DNA of 64,000 nucleotides from VXYL01 sp965203685 (GTDB lineage: Bacteria > Pseudomonadota > Gammaproteobacteria > Pseudomonadales > Azotimanducaceae). A program made the position numbers and the translations under genes. The DNA is taken from contig OZ241908.1 in assembly GCA_965203685.1 (NCBI GenBank), forward strand, positions 5,580,001 through 5,644,000, read 5' to 3'. Below the pieces are notes generated by a model that saw only the letters and a list, made by a program, of their open reading frames with translations, had not been told where the DNA came from and made no database searches. This document shows positions 41,164 through 49,622 of this stretch, in pieces (positions within the stretch are counted from its first letter, which is position 1; every line of letters starts with the position of its first letter).

Positions 41164-43044
41164 GTGCGCGCCGCGGCTTGGTCCTTGGCGGCGGGCCTCC
41201 TAGCGGGGTCTGCCGCGGCCGATGAGGTCGACGACCGCAACGCGGTCGGGATTGCTTATGCACACGGCACGTCCTATCTCGAACCGCTGAAGTACGAGCC
41301 TGGCTTCACGCACTTCGATTACGTCGATCCCAACGCACCCAAGGGCGGGATGGTGCGGGTCGCCGACAGGGGCACGTACGACAGCTTCAACGGCATTCTC
41401 GACCGGGGCCGTGTCGCGCGAGGCTTCGAACGGCTCGGCGAATGGGCGTTGACCTACGACCGGCTGTTGGAACAGTCCATCGACGAGCCGGCGAGCTACT
41501 ACGGTCGCCTGGCGTCCGGCGTGTGGGTGGCCGAGGACTACAGACAGTTCGCGTTCAAGATTCGCGACGGGGCGCGCTGGCACGACGGCATGCCGCTGAC
41601 TGCGGCGGACGTCGTGTTCACGTTCGAGACGTTGCGCGAGAAGGCCGCCGTCGGGGTGCGCTCGGCGCTCTTGGAACTCGGCACGATCGAGCAGATCAGC
41701 GATGACGAGGTGCTGTTCACCACCAGGCCCGAGGCATCCGGCAACCCCGACCTAGTGTTCGCGATCGGCTCGTACTCGATCCTGCCCAAGCACTACTGGG
41801 AAACGCGCGACATCAGCAAGACCACCGTGGAGCCGCCGCTCGGCAGTGGCCCCTACCGCATCGGCGAGTTCATGTTCGGCCGCTGGATCACCCACGAACG
41901 GGTCGAGGACTATTGGGGCGCCGATCTCCCCGTGAACAAGGGCCGCTACAACTTCGACCGCTTCAAGATCGACTACTTCAAGGACGAGTCGGTGATGTTG
42001 GAGTCGCAGAAGGGCGATGTCATCGATATCCGCACCGAGACCGTCTCCAAGAACTGGATGACCGGCTACAACTTCCCCGCCGTGCACGATGGCTACTTCA
42101 AGAGAGAGCTCGTGGAACTCGCGCGGCCTTGGGGGCTGTGGGCGCCGGTCATGTGGAACCTCGACGTGCCGAAGTTCCAGGACATCCGAGTGCGCGAGGC
42201 CCTTTGGCTGCTCTCGGAGTTCCGCGCGACGAACCGCATCCTGATGTACGGCTTCTACAACTACGCGAAGAGCTATTTCTACAACTCGCGGATGGCGTCG
42301 GACGGGCTGCCGTCCGAACAGGAGCTTGCGCTCCTTGAGCCGTGGCGCGGCCAGATCCCGGATCGCGTCTTCACCGAGGCCTGGGTGGGCAACGAGACCG
42401 ACGGCTACGGTTTCGATCGCGACAACGTCGCCCGCGCGATCGAGCTCTTTCGCGAAGCGGGGTGGGAGATTCGCGACGGGGTGATGGTGAACGTCGAAAC
42501 GGGCGAGCCGTTCACCGTGGAGTTCATTTTCGGCTCGCCCTTCGGCCTGCGCCAAGAGACCCCGCTGATGAACATGATGAACCGGGTCGGCATCGCCACC
42601 ACGGCCCGGAACCTCGAGGTGTCCAACTGGCTGTATCGCATGCGCAGCGGCAAGTACGAAGGGGGCCAGTACTCATTCGTGCCCGGATTCGTGCCGGGAA
42701 TCATGCTGCGCAACCGGCTGAGCACGGCTGCGGCAGACTCACCCGGTGGCCAGAACTGGAGTCGGATCCGCTCTCCCGCCGTGGACGCCATGATCGACCA
42801 CGTCATGGCGGCGCGCACGCCCGAGGACTTCTACGCCGCCACGCACGCCCTGGACCGCATCCTGCTGTGGAGCTTCTACTACATCCCGGGCCTCGGCTCG
42901 CCGGGATACCGGCTCGTCTACTGGGACCGCTTCGGCCGCCCCGAACAGCCGCCGCTACAGCGGCCGGCCTGGGCGGACACTTGGTGGTGGGACGACGAGA
43001 AGGCGGAGCGCGTTCGCCAGGGACTCGCCACGTTGGGGGATTGA
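41164..43044 (+). CDS. extracellular solute-binding protein family 5, YejA-like
   Basis: Periplasmic binding protein of a peptide/microcin C-type ABC importer, 626 residues. GTG start, signal peptide (AAAWSLAAGLLAGSAAA). Landmarks are YVDPNAPKGGMVRVA, DGARWHDGMPLTAADVVFTFE, LGSGPYRIGEF and the C-terminal WSFYYIPG and PAWADTWWWD typical of YejA. No permease or ATPase genes follow, so it is an orphan here. Confidence 0.9.
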   Translation: MRAAAWSLAAGLLAGSAAADEVDDRNAVGIAYAHGTSYLEPLKYEPGFTHFDYVDPNAPKGGMVRVADRGTYDSFNGILDRGRVARGFERLGEWALTYDRLLEQSIDEPASYYGRLASGVWVAEDYRQFAFKIRDGARWHDGMPLTAADVVFTFETLREKAAVGVRSALLELGTIEQISDDEVLFTTRPEASGNPDLVFAIGSYSILPKHYWETRDISKTTVEPPLGSGPYRIGEFMFGRWITHERVEDYWGADLPVNKGRYNFDRFKIDYFKDESVMLESQKGDVIDIRTETVSKNWMTGYNFPAVHDGYFKRELVELARPWGLWAPVMWNLDVPKFQDIRVREALWLLSEFRATNRILMYGFYNYAKSYFYNSRMASDGLPSEQELALLEPWRGQIPDRVFTEAWVGNETDGYGFDRDNVARAIELFREAGWEIRDGVMVNVETGEPFTVEFIFGSPFGLRQETPLMNMMNRVGIATTARNLEVSNWLYRMRSGKYEGGQYSFVPGFVPGIMLRNRLSTAAADSPGGQNWSRIRSPAVDAMIDHVMAARTPEDFYAATHALDRILLWSFYYIPGLGSPGYRLVYWDRFGRPEQPPLQRPAWADTWWWDDEKAERVRQGLATLGD

Positions 43045-43396
43045 TCCCGCAGGAAGCTGATGAGGACGGCCGCTAGGAAGGGAGTGCGAGGTCGGTGCAA
43101 TCGGCAGCGTAGCGCGAGTTGCCGAGAGGTGCGCATGATTCTCCCAAATGCGCGTTTGGCGAGTGTGCGCGAACGCGTGGCAAAGTCTGTGGCCCGTCTT
43201 GACCGGCAAGAAGAGCATGACGCGCTTAGATGGATCGAGGCGGTCTCCGACCTCGATGACGATTCAACGCGGCGATGATGTGACGTTGCCGGCGCACGGA
43301 GGCTGCGGGACGGCTCGATCGGCACCAAGGCGAGCGGCCACCGGGCGTCAGCGGATCTTGAGGCGGACTGCCTGCGACAGGCGATCCAACGGGTCA
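43045..43396. other. 352-bp gap with one possible short gene
   Basis: Between the binding protein and the small membrane ORF on minus. The only candidate is a 47-residue plus-strand frame at 43135-43278, with AGAGG five bases before its ATG and a charged helical sequence (VRERVAKSVARLDRQEEHD). I cannot relate it to a family, so it is not called a gene. Nothing else is seen: no promoter, repeat or RNA. Confidence 0.4.
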
Positions 43397-43552
43397 TCAA
43401 AGGCGTTGTTCGTCGAGAATCGCTTGCAGGAGTTGATTCTGCTCTTCGAGTCGGGTCACCGCGAAGTAGAGCGGATAAAGGCCGATCGTGACGATTGTCA
43501 AAAGCACGAAGACCAGGGAGCTCGCTAGGCGAGCGGCGAAACTGCGTTCCAT
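43397..43552 (-). CDS. small membrane protein with coiled-coil tail, unknown
   Basis: 51 residues: MERSFAARLASSLVFVLL begins a single membrane helix (to about IGLYPLYFAV), followed by RLEEQNQLLQAILDEQ, a heptad-like coiled-coil tail. It lies 84 bp downstream of mutM on the same strand, across a hairpin repeat. Composition is convincing for a real membrane micro-protein, but no family is recognised. Confidence 0.5.
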   Translation of the reverse strand: MERSFAARLASSLVFVLLTIVTIGLYPLYFAVTRLEEQNQLLQAILDEQRL

Positions 43553-43597
43553 TCGTTCGGTTCCTTGGGGAGTGCGGACGCCGAGCGTAGCAGGACA

Positions 43598-43626
43598 TAT
43601 GCGGGCCGGGAGGCCCGCGTACCTCC
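43598..43626. repeat. hairpin repeat, family A variant with compensatory stem changes
   Basis: Stem GCGGGCC/GGCCCGC (7 bp, 43601-43607 and 43612-43618), loop GGGA, followed by GTACCTCC exactly as in the family A copies at 13945 and 20062 (stem GCGGACG/CGTCCGC, loop AGGA). Both arms changed together while the flank stayed, so the pairing itself seems conserved. It lies between mutM and the small membrane gene. Confidence 0.8.
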
Positions 43627-43635
43627 TCGACTCGC

Positions 43636-44550
43636 CTAGCCTTCTAGCTCTTCGATTCGCCGCGGGTAGGTGTCTTTTAGCAGCCGGGAGAGTGACCGGT
43701 CGGCGAGCAGTCGTCCGCCGGTCTGGCAGGTGGCGCAGTAGTTGGTCTCGTTCTCCGGTCGAACGATGCGTTGGACCGGTGCGCCACACACGGGGCAAGG
43801 CTCTCGATACTTGCCGTGTACTGCCATCTGGGGATGAAAGGCGGTGACCTTGCTGCCGCCTTGGCCCGGGAACTTGCCCTCGGCCTCGGCGCGCAGTCTT
43901 TCCGTCCACTCCGTCAGCACATCTCGGCACGCGGTAAACAACCCGCGCGCATCGTCGTCCGACATGTGCCGCCCTTGCTTGAACGGCGACATGCGGGCCC
44001 GGAACAGGATCTCGTCGCTGTAGGCGTTGCCGATTCCAGCGAATACGCGTTGGTCGGTCAGCGCCCGTTTGACGGTGTGCGGCGTCTCGCGCAGTCGGGC
44101 GTAGAAGGCATCGAGGTCGATGTCGAAGACCTCGAGGCCGCCCGGATCCAAGGCGGCGAGCGCGGTCTCCCCGTGGACCAACCGCAAGGACGCGCGCTTC
44201 TTCTTGCTGGCTTCGGTGAAGATCAAGCTGCCCGCTTCGAAGTCGAAGGCCGCGAGCCCGTTGCGCTTCGGCACGGCCTGGGGTGGCGCGTTCGGCTTGG
44301 CATCGTGCCAGCGCAGGCGGCCAGCGATCATGAGGTGGATGACGACGAAGTAGCCGTCGGCGAGGGCGAGCACGAGTTGCTTGGCAAGCCTCTGCACGCC
44401 GATGACTTCGCGCCCGGCGACCTCGTCCACGCCGGGTGTGACCGAGCGCAGCAGGAACGGACTGGTGAGCCGGACGCCGGTTAGTCGATCCCCCTTGACG
44501 CGTCGCTCGATGTGCTCGACGTAGACGGTCAAGTCGGGATATTCAGGCAT
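43636..44550 (-). CDS. formamidopyrimidine-DNA glycosylase family protein (Fpg/Nei)
   Basis: Base-excision repair glycosylase/AP lyase, 304 residues. The N-terminus MPEYPDLTVYVEH supplies the catalytic Pro2 and Glu3. A conserved Lys lies in RLAKQLVLAL, the H2TH region has VFAGIGNAYSDEILFRA, and the C-terminal zinc finger reads CPVCG...CATCQT. MPEYP and the length suggest a subfamily distinct from classic MutM (MPELPEV, about 270), so the exact lesion preference is uncertain. It overlaps the MATE gene by 8 nt. Confidence 0.88.
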   Translation of the reverse strand: MPEYPDLTVYVEHIERRVKGDRLTGVRLTSPFLLRSVTPGVDEVAGREVIGVQRLAKQLVLALADGYFVVIHLMIAGRLRWHDAKPNAPPQAVPKRNGLAAFDFEAGSLIFTEASKKKRASLRLVHGETALAALDPGGLEVFDIDLDAFYARLRETPHTVKRALTDQRVFAGIGNAYSDEILFRARMSPFKQGRHMSDDDARGLFTACRDVLTEWTERLRAEAEGKFPGQGGSKVTAFHPQMAVHGKYREPCPVCGAPVQRIVRPENETNYCATCQTGGRLLADRSLSRLLKDTYPRRIEELEG

Positions 44551-46027
44551 TGCGCGCCGCTCGCACGGGTTGCGGCGGAGCGTCGTCCCCCGCGACCGGA
44601 TCCACGATCACCGTCTTCCACCTCCCGGACATGAAGCGCGCAATCAGCATAGCGCCTTTGACTAGGAACTCGACGATCATGGCGCCGTAGACCCAGACAA
44701 CCGGCCACTCCAGGTAGGTGAAGATGGCCGCGAGCAGACATCGGGCACCGATCAGTCCGACCATCGTGGCGACGAGCGGAAAGCGGGTATCGCCGGCGCC
44801 GCGCAGGGCGCCGCCGATGGCGAATTCGATGGCGAGCAGCGGCGTCATCGTCGCCATGATGTAGGCCATCTTCACGGTGAGTTCGATGGTCTCCGGCTCG
44901 TCGCCAAGGAAGAACGTTGCCAGTTCGCGCGCGAAGATGACGACAGCGAGGCCGATCGCACCCATCAAGGCCATCGCGTAGACCGTCGATCGCCAGCCGC
45001 TACGCACGGCGCCGTCCGGGTCGTGGGCACCGAGGTATTGCCCGGCGAGGGTGGAGCCCGCGATCGAGAACCCGAAGCCGACGACGAAGCACACCATGAG
45101 AAGACTCGAGCCTACGTTGTAGGCCGCGAACGCCACGGTGCCGTAGAAGTGGCCGATCAGCATCAGGAACACGAAGTACCCGCATTGGAAGACGATCACC
45201 TCGACGCCGGCGGGATAGCCGATGTTCAAGAGCCGCTCGAAGCGTTCGCGGCGGAACCACTTGCTCGCGACGTACTTGAGCCGAAAGCCCTGCCCCAGCC
45301 AGATGGCGAGCATCACCGCGCCGCCAATGGTGAACGAAATGCCGCCGGCCACCGCTGCGCCGGCGACGCCCATCTGCGGGAACCCGTAGTGCCCGAAAAC
45401 GAAGACATACAGCAGCGGTATGTTGATGACGTTGACGCCAGCCCCGATCCACAGGGGCGACCAGGCGTCACCCGCGGCACGCAACGCGGCACCGAGGATG
45501 AAGTTCACGGCGAAGGCCAGGTTGAACAAGGACATCCAGCGGATGTTCGAAGCCGCGAGTCCGGTGGTGTGAGCGTCCAGTCCGAAGATCGACGCCACGG
45601 GTCCCGCGGCGAGGATCCCCGGCACGGTGACCGCCAGGGCGAACGCGCCGCCGGCGACGAGGCTCGCCATGGTGATCCGGGCCGCCTCGTCGTGATCGTC
45701 ACCGCCCCAGGCCCGCGCGACGAGGGCCGTGGTACCGGCGCTGACGGCCATGAGCACGGCCTGCAAGGCGAAGAAGACGCGCTGCCCGACGCCGATGGCG
45801 GCGAGCGCCTCGGGGCCGAGCGTGCCGACGAACTTCATCTGCACGATGGCGACCGCCGAGTACAGCAGGTTGGCGAGAATCGACGGAAAGGCCAGCGCGA
45901 ACAGGCTTGGCGGCTGCGCGGTCTGCCGGACCGTGGCTGGGCTCGGCAGTCGAGCGGGCACCCCTGGCGGGCCAGGCGTGGCAGACCCTTGACGGGGCGC
46001 AGCCGCGCTGGGTTGTTCTGCTACCAT
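44543..46027 (-). CDS. MATE family efflux transporter
   Basis: 494 residues, twelve predicted membrane helices in two similar halves (MatE domains). A proline- and alanine-rich cytoplasmic N-terminus of about 40 residues precedes the first helix (SLFALAFPSILANLLYS). LGPEALAAIGVGQRVFF and GAALRAAGDAWSPLW are typical, as is GGALRGAGDTRFPL in the second half. Likely exports a cationic or amphipathic compound using an ion gradient. Translationally coupled to the downstream glycosylase (8-nt overlap). Confidence 0.92.
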   Translation of the reverse strand: MVAEQPSAAAPRQGSATPGPPGVPARLPSPATVRQTAQPPSLFALAFPSILANLLYSAVAIVQMKFVGTLGPEALAAIGVGQRVFFALQAVLMAVSAGTTALVARAWGGDDHDEAARITMASLVAGGAFALAVTVPGILAAGPVASIFGLDAHTTGLAASNIRWMSLFNLAFAVNFILGAALRAAGDAWSPLWIGAGVNVINIPLLYVFVFGHYGFPQMGVAGAAVAGGISFTIGGAVMLAIWLGQGFRLKYVASKWFRRERFERLLNIGYPAGVEVIVFQCGYFVFLMLIGHFYGTVAFAAYNVGSSLLMVCFVVGFGFSIAGSTLAGQYLGAHDPDGAVRSGWRSTVYAMALMGAIGLAVVIFARELATFFLGDEPETIELTVKMAYIMATMTPLLAIEFAIGGALRGAGDTRFPLVATMVGLIGARCLLAAIFTYLEWPVVWVYGAMIVEFLVKGAMLIARFMSGRWKTVIVDPVAGDDAPPQPVRAARNA

Positions 46028-46073
46028 GCCGTGCCTTTAACTCAAGCCTCAACGGGTCTACGGGAGGGAAGCC

Positions 46074-46877
46074 ATGTCGGGCGCATTCGCCGACATCAAC
46101 GTCAGTTTGTCCGATCACGTGGCGACGGTCGAAATCGATCGGCCGCCGCACAATTTCTTCGACCGCGACCTCATCGCGCAAATCGCGGACGCGTACAACG
46201 ATTTGGACGAGAACCCGGACTGCCGGGCCATTGTGTTGGCGTCTAACGGGAGGTCGTTCTGCGCGGGTGCCAACTTCGGCACGGGCCAAGACGATGCGTC
46301 CGGCAATGCGGAGTTTACCGAGGAAGGGTTCAAGAACACCACCGGCTTGTTGTATCGCGAGGGCGTGCGGCTATTCGGTGCGAAGAAGCCGGTCGTGGCT
46401 GCCGTGCAAGGGGCGGCCATCGGTGGCGGTTTGGGCTTGGCGTTGACCGCCGACTTTCGCGTCGCGGCGCCGCAGGCGCGGTTCGCCGCCAACTTCGCCA
46501 AGCTCGGCATCCACCCGGGATTCGGGCTCACGGTCACGCTGCCGCGGCTGATCGGTCAGCAGGCAGCGAACATGATGTTCCTGACGGGGCGACGGATTCC
46601 GGGCGAACAAGCCCTAGAACTCGGGCTCGCCGATCAGCTTGTCGATCTCGACGATGTCCGCGAAGCGGCACTGGCCTTGGCCGGCGAGATCGCGGAGAAC
46701 GCACCGCTTGCGATCGTCTCCGTGCGCGCGACCGTCCGGCAAGGCCTCGGCGAAGCCGTTGCCGCGGCGACGGATCACGAACTGGCCGAGCAGCAGTGGC
46801 TGCGCGCCACGGAAGACGCCGAGGAAGGCATCCGGTCCGTCGCCGAACGCCGGGCTGGCAACTTCCACGGTCGGTAG
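46074..46877 (+). CDS. enoyl-CoA hydratase/isomerase family protein
   Basis: Crotonase-fold enzyme, 267 residues. Oxyanion-hole segments are FCAGANFG and GAAIGGGLGLAL, and FAKLGIHPGFGLTVTLPRLIG lies where the catalytic residues sit. GGAGG lies seven bases before the ATG. First gene of a three-gene operon with an LLM oxidoreductase (9 bp downstream) and an SDR, which together look like a catabolic set for an acyl-CoA or terpenoid-like substrate. The actual substrate is unknown. Confidence 0.9.
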   Translation: MSGAFADINVSLSDHVATVEIDRPPHNFFDRDLIAQIADAYNDLDENPDCRAIVLASNGRSFCAGANFGTGQDDASGNAEFTEEGFKNTTGLLYREGVRLFGAKKPVVAAVQGAAIGGGLGLALTADFRVAAPQARFAANFAKLGIHPGFGLTVTLPRLIGQQAANMMFLTGRRIPGEQALELGLADQLVDLDDVREAALALAGEIAENAPLAIVSVRATVRQGLGEAVAAATDHELAEQQWLRATEDAEEGIRSVAERRAGNFHGR

Positions 46878-46886
46878 GGGCCAAGC

Positions 46887-47759
46887 ATGGAGCTCAGTAC
46901 ACCCGGCGTCTGGTTCTTCACGGATCGGCTGTCGGCCACGGCGGCCGCCGACGCCGCCAAGCGGATCGAGGGCCTTGGCTACTCGGCGTTGTGGATTCCG
47001 GAGACGATGGGGCGCAACCCGTTCGCGCACGCCGCCTGGCTGCTCGCCAACACCGAGCGCCTGGTTGTCGCCACCGGCATCGCCAACATCTACCACCGTG
47101 AACCCGGTGTCACCGTGCAGGCGCAGAAGACGCTGGCCGAGCAATCGGACAATCGATTCCTGCTCGGTCTCGGCGTATCGCACAAGCCGCTCGTCGAAGG
47201 TTTGCGAGGACTCACTTACGGCAAACCCGTTGCCACAATGCGCGACTATCTGGCGAAGATGGCAGCGTCACCCTACTCGAGCATCGAACCGAGCGAGCGC
47301 CCACCCGTGGTCATCGCGGCACTTGGTCCCAAGATGCTCGAGCTCTCGCGGAACGAAACCGACGGCGCCCATCCGTACTTCAGCTCGCCGGACCACACGC
47401 GGATGGCTCGCTTGATCCTCGGTCCTGACAAGTGGCTTTGCGTGGAGCAGAAGGTGGTCATGGAGACCGATGCGGCCAAGGCGCGCACATTGGCTCGCGC
47501 GACGGCCCGCACCTACCAGGCACTGCCCAACTACCAGAACAACTGGCTGCGTATGGGACTGACCCGCGCCGACATCGATGGCGAAGGCAGCGATGCCTTC
47601 ATCGACGCGACGTTCGCGTGGGGCGACGCTGGCGCCATCAAGGCGCGCATCGAGGAGCATTACGACGCGGGCGCAAGCCACGTCTGCATCCAGCCGGTCA
47701 ACCGCGATGGCAATCCCGGCGAAGTCGATTGGGCAACCCTGGAGGCCTTGAAACCATGA
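46887..47759 (+). CDS. LLM class (luciferase-like) oxidoreductase
   Basis: 290 residues, bacterial luciferase TIM-barrel fold using F420 or FMN. It resembles the TIGR03620-type probable F420-dependent group (GYSALWIPETMGRNPFAHA, ATGIANIYHREP, RFLLGLGVSH); the subgroup is from memory. No F420 biosynthesis gene is in the window, so the cofactor is uncertain. It overlaps the next gene by ATGA. Confidence 0.82.
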   Translation: MELSTPGVWFFTDRLSATAAADAAKRIEGLGYSALWIPETMGRNPFAHAAWLLANTERLVVATGIANIYHREPGVTVQAQKTLAEQSDNRFLLGLGVSHKPLVEGLRGLTYGKPVATMRDYLAKMAASPYSSIEPSERPPVVIAALGPKMLELSRNETDGAHPYFSSPDHTRMARLILGPDKWLCVEQKVVMETDAAKARTLARATARTYQALPNYQNNWLRMGLTRADIDGEGSDAFIDATFAWGDAGAIKARIEEHYDAGASHVCIQPVNRDGNPGEVDWATLEALKP

Positions 47760-48424
47760 GCGATTTCTTGGGGCAACGCGTGCTGGTCACCGGTGCCGCC
47801 GGCGTGGCGGGACGGGCGGTAGCGACGGCGTTCCAGGCCGCCGGCGCCACGGTCACGGGCGTCGACATCATCGAGGACGAGGCACCCTGGCGAACCCTGG
47901 TCGCGGACCTGATCGACCCGGACGGCGCGCGCACGGCGGTGGCCGGTGCGGGCGTCATCGACGTGCTCGCCAACATCGCTGGCGGATTCACGATGGGCGA
48001 CGACATCGTCGGCACGTCGGACGATACTTGGGACTTCATGATGAACCTCAACGCGCGCACAGCGCTCAACATGTGCCGTGCGGCGGTGCCGGGCATGATC
48101 GAGAACGGCGGCGGCAAGATCGTCAACATCGGCGCCCGAGGTGGCCTGCGCGGTGCCGCGGCGATGGGTGCCTACATCGCGTCCAAGAGCGTCGTCATCC
48201 GCCTAACCGAGACTCTCGCCGACGAACTCAAGCACAAGGGCATCAACGTCAACTGCATCCTGCCGAGCATCATCGACACCCCCCGCAACCGCGCCGACAT
48301 GCCCAAGGCGAAGTTCGATCACTGGGTGTCGCCCCAGGCAATCGCCGACGTGGTGCTTTTCCTGGCCTCGCCGGCAGCGGACGCGATCCACGGCGCGGCG
48401 ATCCCAGTGGAAGGGTTGTCTTAA
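47756..48424 (+). CDS. short-chain dehydrogenase/reductase, catalytic Ser replaced
   Basis: 222 residues. The nucleotide loop is VTGAAGVAGRAV and the acidic VDIIED suggests NAD. Mid-strand DVLANIAGG fits NNAG, and the active site YIASK keeps Tyr and Lys. The catalytic Ser, expected 13 residues before that Tyr, is Ala (NIGARGGLRG). NCILPSIIDTPRNRADMP is typical of the substrate loop. It overlaps the LLM gene by 4 nt and closes the operon. Confidence 0.88.
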   Translation: MSDFLGQRVLVTGAAGVAGRAVATAFQAAGATVTGVDIIEDEAPWRTLVADLIDPDGARTAVAGAGVIDVLANIAGGFTMGDDIVGTSDDTWDFMMNLNARTALNMCRAAVPGMIENGGGKIVNIGARGGLRGAAAMGAYIASKSVVIRLTETLADELKHKGINVNCILPSIIDTPRNRADMPKAKFDHWVSPQAIADVVLFLASPAADAIHGAAIPVEGLS

Positions 48425-48467
48425 CGCCGAGGTTCGCCGCCGTGCGGTTCTGAAACCTGTCCACGCG

Positions 48468-49577
48468 TCAAGATGGGACTTGCTCAAGAACGCTAGTCCC
48501 CTTGCGGCCGTGTGTGTCCTGCAGCCAAGTCAGCATCGACGGGATTGGCACGATGTAGCGACCGTCCGACGCGAAACTCAACACGCCCTTCTCGATCATC
48601 TGGCGAACAAATTCGAGTGGGTCCGCAGTGAAATCCTGATCCGCGTGGAGCGCCAGTCGTCGAATCTCACCTCGGCACAGCTTCGTCAGTTCCGGTTCGG
48701 TGTTGGCCCGGTTCGCCATGACTAGGCTGGCAACTGCGGCAACCAGCGCTGGCCATCGGGCCAATTCCCCATAGCTGATTCTTCCCGCGTAATAGGCATG
48801 CCGGGCGACCGTGCTTTCCGCTCGCAGCCGGTCTAGGTCCACACCCTCAAGATCGCCATTGGTGCGGACAAGCTCTCGACAGACAGCTTGCTGGGCACAG
48901 GACAGGTGCTGCGGCCATCCGTACGACTCCTCGACGACCACTCCAACCGCTTTCCGGCTCACCGCCTCAGCGGCTTCGACACCTAGCTCCTCCAACATCA
49001 TCGCCGTTGACGCCTCGCACTCGGCGTCAGCCATCCGGCCCATATTGATGGTGGCATCGCGGGCGAGTCGCGAGAGTCCGTCGAGGCCGCGAATTCGGTC
49101 CCCGGTGTGGGAAAGTCCGGTGAACAGAAATACGCAGGGCACGCCGAGCCCGCGGCCATGCAGGCCGCGCAGGACATCCGCTTCACGCTCAGACACGGTT
49201 TGGGCTTCGTCGAGGTGCAGAACGAGGGCCAACCCTCGCCGCGTGGTTGCGGTGGTCCCTATGCGTAAGTTGGCGGTGTCGTCGGCTTCTTCCTTGATGC
49301 GGGCTGCCAGCGCTTCCCGGTTGGCCAAATCCTCGTTGTCGAGTGCCACGAACAGCAGATCGACCGACCTGTTCGCCATCAAGAGATTGGCCAGCGATGT
49401 CTTGCCGCACCCGGGAGCACCCTGGTAGATGCGGAACACGGCCTGTTCCTTCCGGCCAGCTTGTTCTATGGCACGGTTGAACGACTCGATCTCCGCAGCG
49501 CGACCAGCGAAGAAGCGCGCGTGACCCCGGTCATCGTCGATCAGCAGGTCGTTCGCTAGATCACTGTCGAAAGCCAC
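48468..49577 (-). CDS. AAA ATPase with C-terminal winged-helix-like region
   Basis: 369 residues. Walker A GAPGCGKTS near residue 53 and Walker B LVLHLDEAQ near 118, then a sensor-type FLFTGLSHTGDR. The lid region (YGWPQHLSCAQQAVCREL) is like Orc/Cdc6- or STAND-type ATPases. The C-terminal 90 residues look like a winged helix. It lies 45 bp downstream of a second ATPase gene with a nuclease-like domain on the same strand, so the pair may work together, perhaps in defence or DNA handling; that is inference from pairing. Confidence 0.75.
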   Translation of the reverse strand: MAFDSDLANDLLIDDDRGHARFFAGRAAEIESFNRAIEQAGRKEQAVFRIYQGAPGCGKTSLANLLMANRSVDLLFVALDNEDLANREALAARIKEEADDTANLRIGTTATTRRGLALVLHLDEAQTVSEREADVLRGLHGRGLGVPCVFLFTGLSHTGDRIRGLDGLSRLARDATINMGRMADAECEASTAMMLEELGVEAAEAVSRKAVGVVVEESYGWPQHLSCAQQAVCRELVRTNGDLEGVDLDRLRAESTVARHAYYAGRISYGELARWPALVAAVASLVMANRANTEPELTKLCRGEIRRLALHADQDFTADPLEFVRQMIEKGVLSFASDGRYIVPIPSMLTWLQDTHGRKGTSVLEQVPS

Positions 49578-49622
49578 GTCTGCACTCCATCACCGATCTC
49601 TGAAAGGGCTTCCGGCAGTGCC

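Noticed and set aside
42918..43598. A 226-codon minus-strand frame
   Set aside because: Mostly antisense to the binding protein, Arg/Ser-rich, no motif; only the 51-residue membrane frame at 43397-43552 looks real.
45023..46246. A 407-codon open frame on plus, opposite the MATE gene
   Set aside because: Antisense to a clear transporter; rich in Arg, Gly, Glu and His with no fold or motif; a frame opened by high GC.
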